This document shows, piece after piece, positions 8,213 to 16,979 of a stretch of DNA of 64,000 nucleotides (its first letter is position 1; every line of letters starts with the position of its first letter). Source of the stretch: Denitrobaculum tricleocarpae (GTDB lineage Bacteria; Pseudomonadota; Alphaproteobacteria; Kiloniellales; Kiloniellaceae); NCBI RefSeq assembly GCF_007004665.1, contig NZ_ML660056.1:1-64000 (forward strand). The letters run 5' to 3'. The translations under genes and the position numbers were made by a program. The notes beneath the pieces were generated by a model. That model did not search any database and was not told where the DNA came from. It saw only the letters and a list, made by a program, of their open reading frames with translations.

Positions 8213-9115
8213 TTAACCAGTTGCGTTTCTGGCTGCAAGCTCCTCGGACAAGATATCGAAGATGGCGCGCATCCTGGCATTGGTTTTGAGCTCGCCATGA
8301 GTGACAAGCCAGACAGGAACTTCGGCAGAGACCTCCTTTTGCAAGACAGCCTCCACCCCGGATGTGATATTTGCGAGATCTTCAAACATAACGGCGAGGC
8401 CCAGTCCCCGCTTAACCGCCTCCCATATCGCCACCCCGGAGTTGGCGACGATGCCGAATTGTTCGGCCGCAATCGCTCCGTTCATTGCGCACAACATCTG
8501 CAATACGCGCCCGGATGAGTCCCCGAGAAAGGTAGTGCGCTCGCTGATATCGTTGAGCGTTGCAGGGCGTCCTATAACGTCGAGATAAGAGCTTGCTCCG
8601 TAGAGATAGGCTTTTGTGGTCCGTATGCGCTTGGCATAGAGATCGGGATGTTTGGGCTGAACGTTGCGGATGGCAATATCTGCCTCACGGCGCCCCAAGT
8701 CTTGAACGTCGTTGGATGAAACGATCTCCACTTGAACTTCGGGATAGGTAAGCCGGATGCGCTCGATGATCGGCGGCAAGATATAGGCGCAATAAGCATC
8801 ATTTGCGGTGACGCTGATAGGACCTGCGATCCTTTGATCCTGTCCCAGCGCCGCAAGACTGAATAGGTCCGCCGCTTCCTTCATTGCTTTCGCGTGAGCG
8901 ACCAGGGCTAGACCCTTGTCATTTATCGCCAAGGATTTCCCGATCCGATCGAATAGCAACAGGCCAAGATCACTCTCAAGAGCAGCGACATGCCGCCCCA
9001 CGGTCGGCTGAGACAATCCCAGTAGTTCAGCGGCGCCGGAAAGAGATCCCGTTTCAGCGGTAGCAAGAAAGGATTGTGCCTGCGACCAGTCGAATGCGGT
9101 GTTTCGATTTCTCAT
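8213..9115 (-). CDS. LysR-family transcriptional regulator
   Basis: A 300-residue LysR regulator. The N-terminal winged helix-turn-helix spans about residues 9-68 (SFLATAETGSLSGAAELLGLSQPTVGRHVAALE), followed by the linker helix and a periplasmic-binding-protein-like effector domain (PISVTANDAYCAYILPP... to the end). It is transcribed away from the DUF2306 gene at 9333, the usual layout for a LysR protein controlling its neighbour. Two palindromes lie in the shared promoter region, one overlapping its own start codon, which suggests autoregulation. The effector is unknown. Confidence 0.88.
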   Translation of the reverse strand: MRNRNTAFDWSQAQSFLATAETGSLSGAAELLGLSQPTVGRHVAALESDLGLLLFDRIGKSLAINDKGLALVAHAKAMKEAADLFSLAALGQDQRIAGPISVTANDAYCAYILPPIIERIRLTYPEVQVEIVSSNDVQDLGRREADIAIRNVQPKHPDLYAKRIRTTKAYLYGASSYLDVIGRPATLNDISERTTFLGDSSGRVLQMLCAMNGAIAAEQFGIVANSGVAIWEAVKRGLGLAVMFEDLANITSGVEAVLQKEVSAEVPVWLVTHGELKTNARMRAIFDILSEELAARNATG

Positions 9116-9169
9116 TCAAAAATGAATATCATATCTGCAGATTCTGGCAATTTCTAATTCAAATTTGAA
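9114..9169. promoter_or_regulatory. Two AT-rich palindromes, probable LysR operators
   Basis: ATTCAAAAATGAAT (9114-9127) overlaps the LysR start codon. TTCAAATTTGAA (9158-9169) is a perfect 12-base palindrome lying 43 bases away centre to centre, about four helical turns. Both share the TTCA...TGAA half-sites and the first fits the T-N11-A shape of LysR sites. Positioned between the divergent LysR and DUF2306 genes, they probably bind the LysR protein. This is inference from position and symmetry. Confidence 0.55.
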
Positions 9170-9332
9170 GATATAGAAACCCGCCATCTGCGCTGGAGAA
9201 ACACTCGGATACGCGGTGCCGGATTGGTACTTGGAACCAGACGGGTGCCACTCAAACCGGCCAGCCCGATGTTGATATGGGCGCCATCAACGAAGACTGA
9301 TCTCGACCTAGGGCCAAATTAGAGGGAGTGTG

Positions 9333-10010
9333 ATGAACATTCTAACCGGACGTGAATGGACAACATTGATTTTGATTGTTGTTTTCTCGTCAATTCCTGC
9401 GTTCGGTGGCCTGATAAGGCTTGTTGAACTTGCCGGTGGCCATGCTGTTCTTCCGGGAAATCCGAGGGCCATAGCCGACCCTTGGCCAGTCATTTTCCAC
9501 GTCTCGGGCAGTTTCGTATTCTGCCTCGCAGGGGCGATACAATTTCTGCCAAGTTTGAGGCGCTGCCGCCCGGCAATACACCGAATGATCGGTCGCGTGA
9601 TGGTGATTGCAGGGTTTCTGTCGGCAAGCACCGGGTTGTGGATGACCGTCTACTTTACCTTCCCCGAGGCCATTCAAGGCAGCCTTTTGTTTTCTGCGCG
9701 GATTATCCTTGGTTTCGCAATGATCGGACTGCTCGCCTGGGCGATCATTGCCGTCAGGGCGCGTTCCTTCAAAAGTCACGGGGCTTCGATGCTTAGGGCC
9801 TATGCCATTGGTCAGGGCGCTTCGACACAGGCTTTGCTTGGAATTTCATGGATCGTCACCTTTGGCGTTGAGCCCACAGGTTTCTTAAGAGATTGCTTTA
9901 TGGTGCTTTGTTGGGTTCTGAATCTTCTGGTCGCGGAAGCGTTGATCCATCTTCTTATCGCGAGACCACTTCCCTCAATCCAAACGCCTGATAAGGCCTC
10001 CGCCTTGTAG
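9333..10010 (+). CDS. DUF2306-type membrane protein
   Basis: A 225-residue integral membrane protein with about six hydrophobic segments. Family marks are the HRMIGR motif (near residue 85) and the later SHGASMLRAYAIGQGASTQA, both characteristic of DUF2306 proteins, whose conserved His and Arg residues sit at membrane edges. Function is unknown; a heme or cofactor role has been proposed for such folds but nothing here shows it. The ribosome binding site is AGAGGGAG; GTG at 9330 and ATG at 9333 are both possible starts. It is followed after 15 bases by a lipoprotein gene and is probably controlled by the divergent LysR gene. Confidence 0.75.
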   Translation: MNILTGREWTTLILIVVFSSIPAFGGLIRLVELAGGHAVLPGNPRAIADPWPVIFHVSGSFVFCLAGAIQFLPSLRRCRPAIHRMIGRVMVIAGFLSASTGLWMTVYFTFPEAIQGSLLFSARIILGFAMIGLLAWAIIAVRARSFKSHGASMLRAYAIGQGASTQALLGISWIVTFGVEPTGFLRDCFMVLCWVLNLLVAEALIHLLIARPLPSIQTPDKASAL

Positions 10011-10025
10011 GAAGGAAAACACATC

Positions 10026-10427
10026 ATGTTTTGGAGAATTTCAGCTGCCCTGCCCCTGTTTCTTTTGACTGGATGCGGCCTGGGACAAAATCTAATCAAG
10101 GCAGGGACTGAAAACGAACAATACAAAGCCTGTGTCCTCGAGCAGGTAGAGGTCCTGTCGGCCAGTTACGGTGGTGGGGAACTGGTTGTCGAGAGAGCGA
10201 CTGAGTTCGTAGTCTCAGCCTGTAAGCCGCAGGAAGACGTTTACGTCGTGGCGATGACCGACTTGGCGATGACGATGACGGGCAGCTTGGCCTCAACAGA
10301 AAAATTCTTGGAAGATGAGGAGGCAACTCTCCGCAGCGACCTACATGATCTGGCCGCTCGTTTGGTATCACAAAATCTCTACCGATTCATGACCGCTTCA
10401 GGTCATTGTTCCCCTTGTCTGGGTTGA
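10026..10427 (+). CDS. Small lipoprotein
   Basis: A 133-residue protein with a bacterial lipoprotein signal: a short positively charged start, a hydrophobic core, and the lipobox LTGC with the modified Cys at residue 17. The mature part has four further cysteines (YKAC, VSAC, and two at the C terminus, HCSPCLG) and no recognised domain. It has an excellent ribosome binding site (AGGAAGG) and probably shares a transcript with the DUF2306 gene 15 bases upstream, so the two may act together at the cell envelope. Function unknown. Confidence 0.65.
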   Translation: MFWRISAALPLFLLTGCGLGQNLIKAGTENEQYKACVLEQVEVLSASYGGGELVVERATEFVVSACKPQEDVYVVAMTDLAMTMTGSLASTEKFLEDEEATLRSDLHDLAARLVSQNLYRFMTASGHCSPCLG

Positions 10428-10547
10428 GAACGCCTAGTCTTTGACGGTCTTGACGATAGAATTATGTTTTCTGTCGATGAGTTAAGAGTGGAGCGGTGCT
10501 GAAGCGTCGTGACCCCACAGCTGAAAGACGGGCGACACGACGTTGTT

Positions 10548-10650
10548 CAGAACGTGGTTCCCAGAACGTGGTTCCCAGAACGTGGTTCCCAGAACGTGGT
10601 TCCCAGAACGTGGTTCCCAGAACGTGGTTCCCAGAACGTGGTTCCCAGAA
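10548..10650. repeat. Tandem array of seven 14-base palindromic units
   Basis: Seven direct copies of a 14-base unit (AACGTGGTTCCCAG) begin at 10551, 10565, 10579, 10593, 10607, 10621 and 10635. Each unit holds the inverted repeat GAAC-GTG-GTTC. The period is not a multiple of three, so the array is not a protein repeat, though an open frame runs through it. The copies are essentially identical, suggesting recent expansion. Role unknown; it could be a cluster of protein-binding sites or a replication-slippage repeat. Confidence 0.9.
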
Positions 10651-10663
10651 CTGATTATCTTAT

Positions 10664-10687
10664 CGCCTGGGGATTACGTCCCAGGCG
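10664..10687. terminator. Perfect hairpin after the palindrome array
   Basis: CGCCTGGG and CCCAGGCG form a perfect 8-base stem around an 8-base loop, 13 bases after the tandem array. There is no clean T run on either side, so it is at best a weak terminator and may belong structurally to the repeat array. Confidence 0.4.
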
Positions 10688-10818
10688 GGCCGTATTTTGC
10701 CGGGTCGTAGGTGCGTTGACGCTTCTTAACGGGCCTATGGGCTCGCTTTCCAGGCCTCGTCTGCCTAAAAAACCCAGCAAGATCCGATCAAGACCATCAA
10801 TGACTATGTGTCCTTAAC

Positions 10819-11082
10819 CTAGTAACCGGGCGCTGCTGTGTCGACGATGACCACTGCATCGCCACTGTCGGTCAGCTCTTGTCTCGCCGGCCCTTGTCTT
10901 GCCTGCCGGGCGAGATCGGCCCCAAGATTATCGATTTGCTCGCGCGTCTTCGCGAAATCGATTTCCGCCTGGCTGGGCGGCCGGACTGCGATGTCGAGAG
11001 GATCCGTTCCGTCCAGGTGATACCAGAGAAGCGGTACGGCCATGGCGACGGTCAGCAAAAACGGAAGAAGAAAAGAGTTCAT
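10819..11082 (-). CDS. Small membrane-anchored hypothetical protein
   Basis: About 87 residues. One N-terminal hydrophobic segment (SFLLPFLLTVAMAVPLLWYHL) is followed by a hydrophilic tail with a probable short coiled coil (AEIDFAKTREQIDNLGADLARQ). The ATG at 11082 is chosen; a TTG three codons upstream is an alternative and neither has a strong ribosome binding site. No family is recognised. It is convergent with the repeat array and has no operon partner. Confidence 0.45.
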   Translation of the reverse strand: MNSFLLPFLLTVAMAVPLLWYHLDGTDPLDIAVRPPSQAEIDFAKTREQIDNLGADLARQARQGPARQELTDSGDAVVIVDTAAPGY

Positions 11083-11377
11083 GTCCGCCAAGCCGTCCCG
11101 GAAGTAATGATCGATCCTGGAGACTCTGACCCCCGGAAATCCTTAACGGGTGTGTCAAATAGCAGACTTTATCTCAGAAAGTGCTGAAACCGGTTCGTCG
11201 TTGCCTGCCAATAGCGATTGAAATCTCCTGTATGCTCCGGTATGAACGGCTTAGCAGGTGCCCAGGGGCGCCTCGCCCGCCGAAAGACTCCTCACCCTGG
11301 CTCGAAACTTCCAATGTCATCCCAACGGTTCTCTTGGATCACATGGAGCGGGACGGTCCTGAGTAGGAGAAACGGTT

Positions 11378-11902
11378 ATGGTTGATGTTATCGACAGGCT
11401 GAAAAACGAGGCGCGCCTGCTACACCGCAAAGCGTCCGACGGTGATCCGGCGGCACTGGCACGCATTCGAAAAGTCCATGAAAATCCTAAACTTGAAGAT
11501 CCGGCTCTCAAGGCGCTTATAAAGCGGCGGCACGGTCTTAGTGCATTGGCACGGGAACTAGGCTTCGAAGGCTGGACTCATGCAGCGCAGGTTCTGCGCG
11601 GTCAGAATTCCAGTGATTTCGGAAAACTGCTGTATCCCGGGCGCTGCGGCGCGCACACCAATATCTGGGTGGCGAGCTATCAGGAAGCGCGGAGAATCCA
11701 TCGTGAGAGCGGGGGATATCTGCTCGCTTACCGGAACCAGTACCTCATTGTCGAAGCGGATTACATCCGCACGATGGGCCTTGACCCGGCGGATGAGGAT
11801 TGGCGGGCGATCGGCTATGACTGGGTGAAACCTGCCTCGCCGGATGCACGCAGCCGTCTCTATGAAAAGCTGGTGAGGGGCAAGCTCGAAACCGGACGCT
11901 GA
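11378..11902 (+). CDS. Hypothetical protein with ankyrin-associated helical N terminus
   Basis: A 174-residue cytoplasmic protein. The first ~70 residues (LKNEARLLHRKASDGDPAALARI... ALARELGFEGWTHAAQVL) resemble the helical cap often found before bacterial ankyrin repeats, including the R-E-x-G-F-x-x-W pattern. No ankyrin repeats follow. The C-terminal part (YPGRCGAHTNIWVASYQEARRIH... YLIVEADYIRTMGLDP) looks like a compact alpha/beta domain I do not recognise. The ribosome binding site is AGGAG at about ten bases. Its stop lies 54 bases from that of the convergent transporter-like gene. Confidence 0.6.
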   Translation: MVDVIDRLKNEARLLHRKASDGDPAALARIRKVHENPKLEDPALKALIKRRHGLSALARELGFEGWTHAAQVLRGQNSSDFGKLLYPGRCGAHTNIWVASYQEARRIHRESGGYLLAYRNQYLIVEADYIRTMGLDPADEDWRAIGYDWVKPASPDARSRLYEKLVRGKLETGR

Positions 11903-11956
11903 TCGCGCGTCGTGAGGCTGGGGCCGTTGATTTGGTTCGGCGGCCGCAGCCTTGAT

Positions 11957-13057
11957 CTATTCCGCTTGCTCGCTGCGCGGATCGCCCCAGAGCTGCTGCA
12001 GAATTTTAAACAGCAGCGGTGCGCAGACCACGATGATGAAGATCCGGACAATATGGTGAGTGGCGACAAAGGCGCTGTCGAGAGACAAAGAGAGCGCGAT
12101 CAGACTCATTTCAGCGAGCCCGCCGGGCGCAAAGGCCAGAAACAGCGCCGCGAAGGAGAGCCCGGTCACATTGTGCAACACCCAGGCAAAGAGGAGCGAG
12201 ATCGCAGCCAGAATAACGGTGCCGCCGGTTGCCGCAACTATGCTTCTCCCGATAAAGGCCAGGCTGATACCGACAAAGCGGCAGCCGATGGCGGCGCCGA
12301 CCACCACCTGAGCGACGGCAATCAGCTCGCTTGGCGGATTGGCGGTGGTCCAGCCGGCCAGATGCACGGCCGCACTCAGGATCATTGGGCCGACGATTGC
12401 GGCGGCGGGGATACGCAGGCCCTTGGCGATGAAATACCCGGCCACGGCGCAAGCGGTTAGGAGCGCCATATCCTCCAACGGAACTTCCGTCATGGGCAGA
12501 CCGACGGATGGACGGGTCGCCGGGTCATAAGCCAGCCAGAGTTGAAACAGAAACGGCAGGGTCATGATGACGGTAAGGATACGCCAGGCATGCGTGAGCG
12601 AGATCTTGCGGCTGTCCCCACCCATTTCGCCACCGACCACTGTCATTTCAGAGAGGCCGCCGGGCATGGCCGAAAAGTAGGAGGTGATCGGACCGTAATC
12701 GCAGAGTTTCCGGAAGTACCAGATGCCGATGGCACCGGAGACAATCACGTAGAGCACCAGGGTCGAGAGGCTGAGTGCCCAGTCGCCGAGCTGAGGCAGG
12801 ATCGCCGGCGTGAAGCCGCTGCCGAGCATGATTCCCAGAACCACGACCATGACGCTGCGCAGCCGATTGGGCAGGGCCAATGGCAGCTTGAGCATGGCCC
12901 CCACGGTCACTGTCACCATGCTGCCGATCATCCAGGGCAGGGGAATGGCGATCATGGTCGCGATCCAGCCGCCCAGACCGCCGATCGTCAGGGCGAGAAG
13001 GGTGGTCTGAAGGCTTGGCTTTCTGGAGGTATCGGAGGGCGGTTCGGCTTTTGACAA
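11957..13057 (-). CDS. AbrB-family (AmoA-like) membrane protein
   Basis: A 366-residue polytopic membrane protein of the family often labelled AbrB or putative ammonia monooxygenase. Neither name reflects a proven function. It shows the family's internal duplication: two halves each with a glycine-rich motif, SAMPGGLSEM (near residue 130) and AFAPGGLAEMSLIAL (near residue 310), and about ten hydrophobic segments. These proteins are probably transporters. The start at 13057 is a TTG without a clear ribosome binding site, so the true start may lie slightly downstream. It lies 49 bases after the HAD gene on the same strand and may be its operon partner. Confidence 0.75.
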   Translation of the reverse strand: MSKAEPPSDTSRKPSLQTTLLALTIGGLGGWIATMIAIPLPWMIGSMVTVTVGAMLKLPLALPNRLRSVMVVVLGIMLGSGFTPAILPQLGDWALSLSTLVLYVIVSGAIGIWYFRKLCDYGPITSYFSAMPGGLSEMTVVGGEMGGDSRKISLTHAWRILTVIMTLPFLFQLWLAYDPATRPSVGLPMTEVPLEDMALLTACAVAGYFIAKGLRIPAAAIVGPMILSAAVHLAGWTTANPPSELIAVAQVVVGAAIGCRFVGISLAFIGRSIVAATGGTVILAAISLLFAWVLHNVTGLSFAALFLAFAPGGLAEMSLIALSLSLDSAFVATHHIVRIFIIVVCAPLLFKILQQLWGDPRSEQAE

Positions 13058-13106
13058 GTGAGGACCGTATCGGTTTGTTATTCAAGGGGTGTGTGCTGTG
13101 GTTTCG

Positions 13107-13706
13107 TCATGCCAGGAAGCGGTCTATCTCCCGCTGAAGCTCCGTCGGCGATGTGAAGTGAATGGCATGCACACCCAATCGGCGCGCAGCTTCCACGTTT
13201 TTCGGCACGTCGTCGATGAAAGCGGCGCCTTCAAGCGTCAAGCCGTAGCGGTCCGCCAGCAGATGAAAGATTCCGGGGTCCGGTTTCTTCATGCCTTCTT
13301 CGCCTGAAACCAGAATGCCTTCGAACCAGCTGAGAAATTCATAGTGCTGACGTGCGACGGGAAAGGTCTCCGCGGAGAAATTTGTGAGCGCAAAAAGCCG
13401 GACGTCACGCCCGCGGAGCTTGTCCAGGACCTCGACGGTCCCGTCGTGGGCCCCGCCCAGCATTTCGCTCCAGCGATCGAAATAAGCTTCGATCATATGC
13501 CGCTGTTCCGGATGCTTCTCGGTGAGCAAGGCGATGCCTTCCGCGAAAGGCCGTCCCGCATCCTGCTGTTCGTTCCAATCGTGCGTGCAGATCCGGGTCA
13601 GGAAGTCTTCGACCTCGGCTTCGGTGTCGAAGAGTTTGCGGTAGAGGTAGCGTGGGTTCCAGTCAATCAGGACACCGCCAAGGTCGAAGATGATCGTTTT
13701 CGTCAT
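13107..13706 (-). CDS. HAD-IA phosphatase
   Basis: A 199-residue HAD-superfamily hydrolase. Motif I is FDLGGVLIDW (nucleophile Asp8, with the second Asp replaced by Gly as in the YihX/epoxide-hydrolase-N-like group). Motif II is LTNFS near residue 113, motif III is the Lys in MKKPDP, and motif IV is FIDD. The cap is a small helical bundle. Enzymes with this D-L-G-G-V form hydrolyse sugar phosphates or haloacids; the substrate here is unknown. The ATG at 13706 is used. It is preceded by argE 29 bases upstream on the same strand. Confidence 0.85.
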   Translation of the reverse strand: MTKTIIFDLGGVLIDWNPRYLYRKLFDTEAEVEDFLTRICTHDWNEQQDAGRPFAEGIALLTEKHPEQRHMIEAYFDRWSEMLGGAHDGTVEVLDKLRGRDVRLFALTNFSAETFPVARQHYEFLSWFEGILVSGEEGMKKPDPGIFHLLADRYGLTLEGAAFIDDVPKNVEAARRLGVHAIHFTSPTELQREIDRFLA

Positions 13707-13735
13707 AAGGTTTGGATCTTTTCCCGATCAATACA

Positions 13736-14914
13736 TCAGAATTTGTGACCGACGATGCTCTCGTCACAAAGCCGCTCTGTCAGACGTTCCATAAAAGCCT
13801 CACAGGCGGCCAGTTGTTGCCGTGAAATGAATTCGTCAGGCTTGTGGGCCTGTGCAATCGATCCGGGACCGCAGACAATAGTCGGAATGCCCCGGTTCTG
13901 AAAAAAGCCGCCCTCGGTGCAGAAGGCCACCTTTGCTATCGCATTCGCCTCGGCGCAGCTCTGGACCAGGGTGACGAGGTCGCTGTCTTCGGCAAGCGAG
14001 AGCGCCGGATAATCGCAGAAGGTCTGCCAGTTTACGCCGCAATCCGGGTCGATGGCCTTCATGGCCGGTTCAATCTCGGTTCTTGCGTAGTTACGGATCT
14101 CGTCAAACAGAGTCTGCGGATCGTCCTGCGGAATATTCCGGATTTCGAAGTCGAAGCTGCAGTCCGCCGGCACGATGTTCAGCGCGGTCCCGCCCTGGAT
14201 CACACCAACCTGCAGAGTCGTGTGCGGCACGTCGTAATCATGGTCGAAGGGACCCTCGCTGACTTTGCGGCGGGCCATGCCGTCCAGCTCTGCGATGATA
14301 CGAGCGGCTGCCTGAACCGCATTCACGCCTCGAGGCGCCAGAGACGAGTGACACTCATGACCCTGGACGTCGCAGCGGTAACCGACACCGCCTTTATGCG
14401 CGGTCACGACCTTCATCTCGGTCGGTTCGCCGATAATGCAGGCACGCGGCCTAACGTCTTGTGTCTCTAGAAACGTCAGGAGACGCTTGACGCCGCCGCA
14501 GTCGACCTCCTCGTCAAATGATAAACAGAGGTGGACAGGAAGCTGAAGGTCAGCGTTCAAAAGCTTTGGAACCTGCGCCAGCACAACGGCGATAAAGCCC
14601 TTCATGTCGCAGGTGCCGCGGCCGTAGAGCCGGTCGTCAGCGGCCCTTACTGTCCAGGGGTCCGATGACCAGTCCTGGCCGTCGACGGGTACCACGTCGC
14701 TGTGGCCCGAGAGGGCGATCCCGCCCCGGTCGTCCGGTCCGATGGTTGCGTAAAGGTTGGCCTTCCGGCCGCTTTCGTCGAAGGAAAGCTGCGAAGCCAC
14801 ACCGAGACCGGAGAGATAATCCCGAACCGAATGGATCAGTTCCAGATTGGAGTTGCGGCTGGTCGTATCGAAGGCCACCAGACGCTCGAGCATCGCGATG
14901 CTGGCGGCTGTCAC
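13736..14914 (-). CDS. argE: Acetylornithine deacetylase
   Basis: A 392-residue M20-family metallohydrolase that fits ArgE, which removes the acetyl group from N-acetylornithine in arginine synthesis. Zinc-ligand motifs are present: SGHSDVVPVDG (His and bridging region), GRGTCDMKGF (Asp ligand), SFDEEVDCGG (catalytic and ligand Glu), and GPGSIAQAHKPDEF (last His). The dimerisation domain lies between about residues 175 and 290. The first codon appears to be GTG at 14914, with no ATG in frame just upstream and only a weak ribosome binding site. It is upstream of the HAD and AbrB-like genes on the same strand. Related M20 deacetylases of other amides cannot be excluded. Confidence 0.85.
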   Translation of the reverse strand: MTAASIAMLERLVAFDTTSRNSNLELIHSVRDYLSGLGVASQLSFDESGRKANLYATIGPDDRGGIALSGHSDVVPVDGQDWSSDPWTVRAADDRLYGRGTCDMKGFIAVVLAQVPKLLNADLQLPVHLCLSFDEEVDCGGVKRLLTFLETQDVRPRACIIGEPTEMKVVTAHKGGVGYRCDVQGHECHSSLAPRGVNAVQAAARIIAELDGMARRKVSEGPFDHDYDVPHTTLQVGVIQGGTALNIVPADCSFDFEIRNIPQDDPQTLFDEIRNYARTEIEPAMKAIDPDCGVNWQTFCDYPALSLAEDSDLVTLVQSCAEANAIAKVAFCTEGGFFQNRGIPTIVCGPGSIAQAHKPDEFISRQQLAACEAFMERLTERLCDESIVGHKF

Positions 14915-15091
14915 TTCAGCGGGTATGGCGGCGATATCGACGATGGATGATCCTCGGGTGAGGCTGTGAACCGGGTGCGAAGCATGTCAGAGCTTCGGCA
15001 AAAATGCCAGATACACGCACGCGGACCGGACCTGCGTCTGGCGCTTATCTGGGGTTTCGGACCCGGTATCTCCCGGCCGGGTTAATTCGCG

Positions 15092-16060
15092 TTATCCGGG
15101 GCCACATTCCTCCGGAACCAGTTGTTCGCCGCAGTGCAGGGGCGTTTCGGGGTAGGAGAAGGCCGCGACTTCCTGCTGGATCCAGGTTTTGAAAGCCTGG
15201 ATCTTCGGCTGATCAGCAGTCTCTTCCGGACCGACAAGATAGTAGGTGAAGGGTCCCGGTATGACCGGTCCGAAGGGACAGACCAGCCGTCCGGCCGCCA
15301 CATCGTCACCAATCAGGGAGGTGCGGCCCAGGGCGATACCGTGGCCTTCAATCGCGGCCTGAATCACCATGCTGGAATGGCTGTAGGCCGGGCCCCGGTC
15401 TGGATCGACCGTGGTGATTCCCGCGGCCCGGAGCCAGCCCTGCCAGTCATTCGCCGAGGCGTCAGTGCGCGCCATGTCGTCGTGCAGCAGGACATGCCGG
15501 CTCAAATCATCCGGGGCCTGCAGTGGCTTATCGCCTTCCAGCAGGCGGGGGCTGCAGACCGGAAAGATCCGGTCACCCATCATCCGGTCGACCCGCAGAC
15601 CCGGATAATTTCCCGAGCCATAGCGGATCGCCAGATCGAAATCGTCCTGATCGAAGTCCACGATCTGGTCGTTCGCTGAAATCAAGACATCGATGGTCGG
15701 GTTCTTTTCGGTGAAACGCGGCAGCCTGGGCAGCAGCCATTTCGCGGCAAAGGAGGGCAGGGCGCTGACCTTGAGATTGCCGCTGCTGTCCTGGGAACGC
15801 AGGCGCTGGGTGGCGCGGTTCATCATGTCCAGCGCGTCGCGGAGCACCGGGAAATAGTCCTGTCCCGCTTCGGTCAGCAGAAGCCGCCGGTTCAGGCGCC
15901 GGAAGAGCTGGATGCCGAGATGCGCCTCGAGCGTTTTGATCTGATGGCTGACCGCGGCCTGGGTCACGAAGAGCTCCTCCGCCGCCTTGGTGAAGGAGAG
16001 GTGCCGGGCCGCGGCCTCGAAGGCGCGCAGGGCGTTCAGAGGAGGAAGTTTACGAACCAT
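15092..16060 (-). CDS. GcvA-like LysR regulator
   Basis: A 322-residue LysR regulator of the GcvA subgroup. It begins with the subgroup signature PPLNALRAFEAAARHLSF, followed by the helix-turn-helix (FTKAAEELFVTQAAVSHQIKTLE, residues ~23-46) and FRRLNRRLLLTEAG. The effector domain runs from about residue 92. GcvA regulates glycine cleavage in enterobacteria; in alphaproteobacteria this subgroup regulates varied neighbours. It is divergent from the DUF1127 gene at 16204, a plausible target. The ATG at 16060 has GGAGG upstream on the plus-strand view only, so the start rests on homology. Confidence 0.88.
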   Translation of the reverse strand: MVRKLPPLNALRAFEAAARHLSFTKAAEELFVTQAAVSHQIKTLEAHLGIQLFRRLNRRLLLTEAGQDYFPVLRDALDMMNRATQRLRSQDSSGNLKVSALPSFAAKWLLPRLPRFTEKNPTIDVLISANDQIVDFDQDDFDLAIRYGSGNYPGLRVDRMMGDRIFPVCSPRLLEGDKPLQAPDDLSRHVLLHDDMARTDASANDWQGWLRAAGITTVDPDRGPAYSHSSMVIQAAIEGHGIALGRTSLIGDDVAAGRLVCPFGPVIPGPFTYYLVGPEETADQPKIQAFKTWIQQEVAAFSYPETPLHCGEQLVPEECGPG

Positions 16061-16203
16061 GAACTCAGATCAATAAATCTAATCCGATGCATCAAATAAC
16101 ATCGTTTGAAGAAATCCGCAATCCACAATACTTTCTAAGAACACAAGACGAACGACAGTCCGGTCGAAATCGGTTCCGCCGGACGAAGGATAGGAGAAGA
16201 GAG

Positions 16204-16446
16204 ATGACAAATTACACCCTGCACACCCACGAGCAGCCCATTGGCTTGTCCCTGAAAACCCCGGCTGACGTCTTTTTGCTCCTACCGCGTGTCGTCCTCT
16301 ATGTCTTTAATACTCTGCTCATTTGGCAGGATCGCGCGACTCAACGCCACCATCTGGCCTCGCTCAGCGACCGCCGCCTGCGCGACATGGGACTGTCGCG
16401 TGCCGACGTCGGTGGAGAGGTCGCGAAGCCCTTCTGGAGGGCCTGA
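16204..16446 (+). CDS. DUF1127 small protein
   Basis: An 80-residue protein whose C-terminal 40 residues carry the DUF1127 pattern: a helix with basic residues, then LSDRRLRDMGLSRADVGGE. Small DUF1127 proteins are common in alphaproteobacteria and have been linked to RNA turnover and phosphate or stress responses. The middle is hydrophobic (VFLLLPRVVLYVFNTLLIW). The ATG at 16204 has a strong ribosome binding site (AGGAGAAGAG). Its promoter region is shared with the divergent GcvA-like gene, which may control it. Confidence 0.85.
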   Translation: MTNYTLHTHEQPIGLSLKTPADVFLLLPRVVLYVFNTLLIWQDRATQRHHLASLSDRRLRDMGLSRADVGGEVAKPFWRA

Positions 16447-16523
16447 GCGACGTCAGTGAGCGAAAGGACAGCTGTCTTATCCCTGTCGATAGGATGAATT
16501 AGAAAATTGTATCCTGACATTAT

Positions 16524-16577
16524 CCAGGTTTGGGCAAACCACGAGCCGTTCCCTGCGTGACCGGTTTGCCCGCCTGG
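16524..16577. repeat. Interrupted inverted repeat (possible RNA hairpin)
   Basis: CCAGG-N3-GGGCAAACC (16524-16540) is matched by GGTTTGCCC-G-CCTGG (16563-16577), giving a 9-base perfect inner arm and a 5-base outer arm around a 22-base loop. It lies about 80 bases after the DUF1127 stop. There is no T run, so it may be an RNA structure or mRNA 3' end rather than a classical terminator. Confidence 0.5.
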
Positions 16578-16979
16578 CGTTGGGATGCGGTTGATCTTGA
16601 TGCATTCCGTCAAGATCGTCGACCGGCTCCCCCCAGTTTGCGCGGCCTTTGAGCGCCTTTTAACAGAGCAATTGGGCCAGACACTGACCGACGGATTGGG
16701 ACCCGGACCGGTTCAGGTTTTTCACTGCCTCTGTGAAAAAACCTCCACCTCTTGTGCTGCCGCCTGGATCGATATCCCCTGCCGATTCCGGTGTGCAGCA
16801 CTTCTTTTTGACATACAAATGCCACAGCCTGCCCGGACTTATCCCCCAAGGCGCCGATCCGCGCGCGTTATCGGCCCCGATAGCCGAAGCGACCCCGGGG
16901 CGGGGCGAAGTGTCTGACGCCTGTTTCAGGTGAGGTCGTTGATCCGGGTTATATCTTTGAGACCTGCATCTCGCCCTGT

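Noticed and set aside
10509-10817. Open frame through the 14-base tandem array
   Set aside because: The repetitive peptide is a by-product of the DNA repeat; there is no ribosome binding site or homology.
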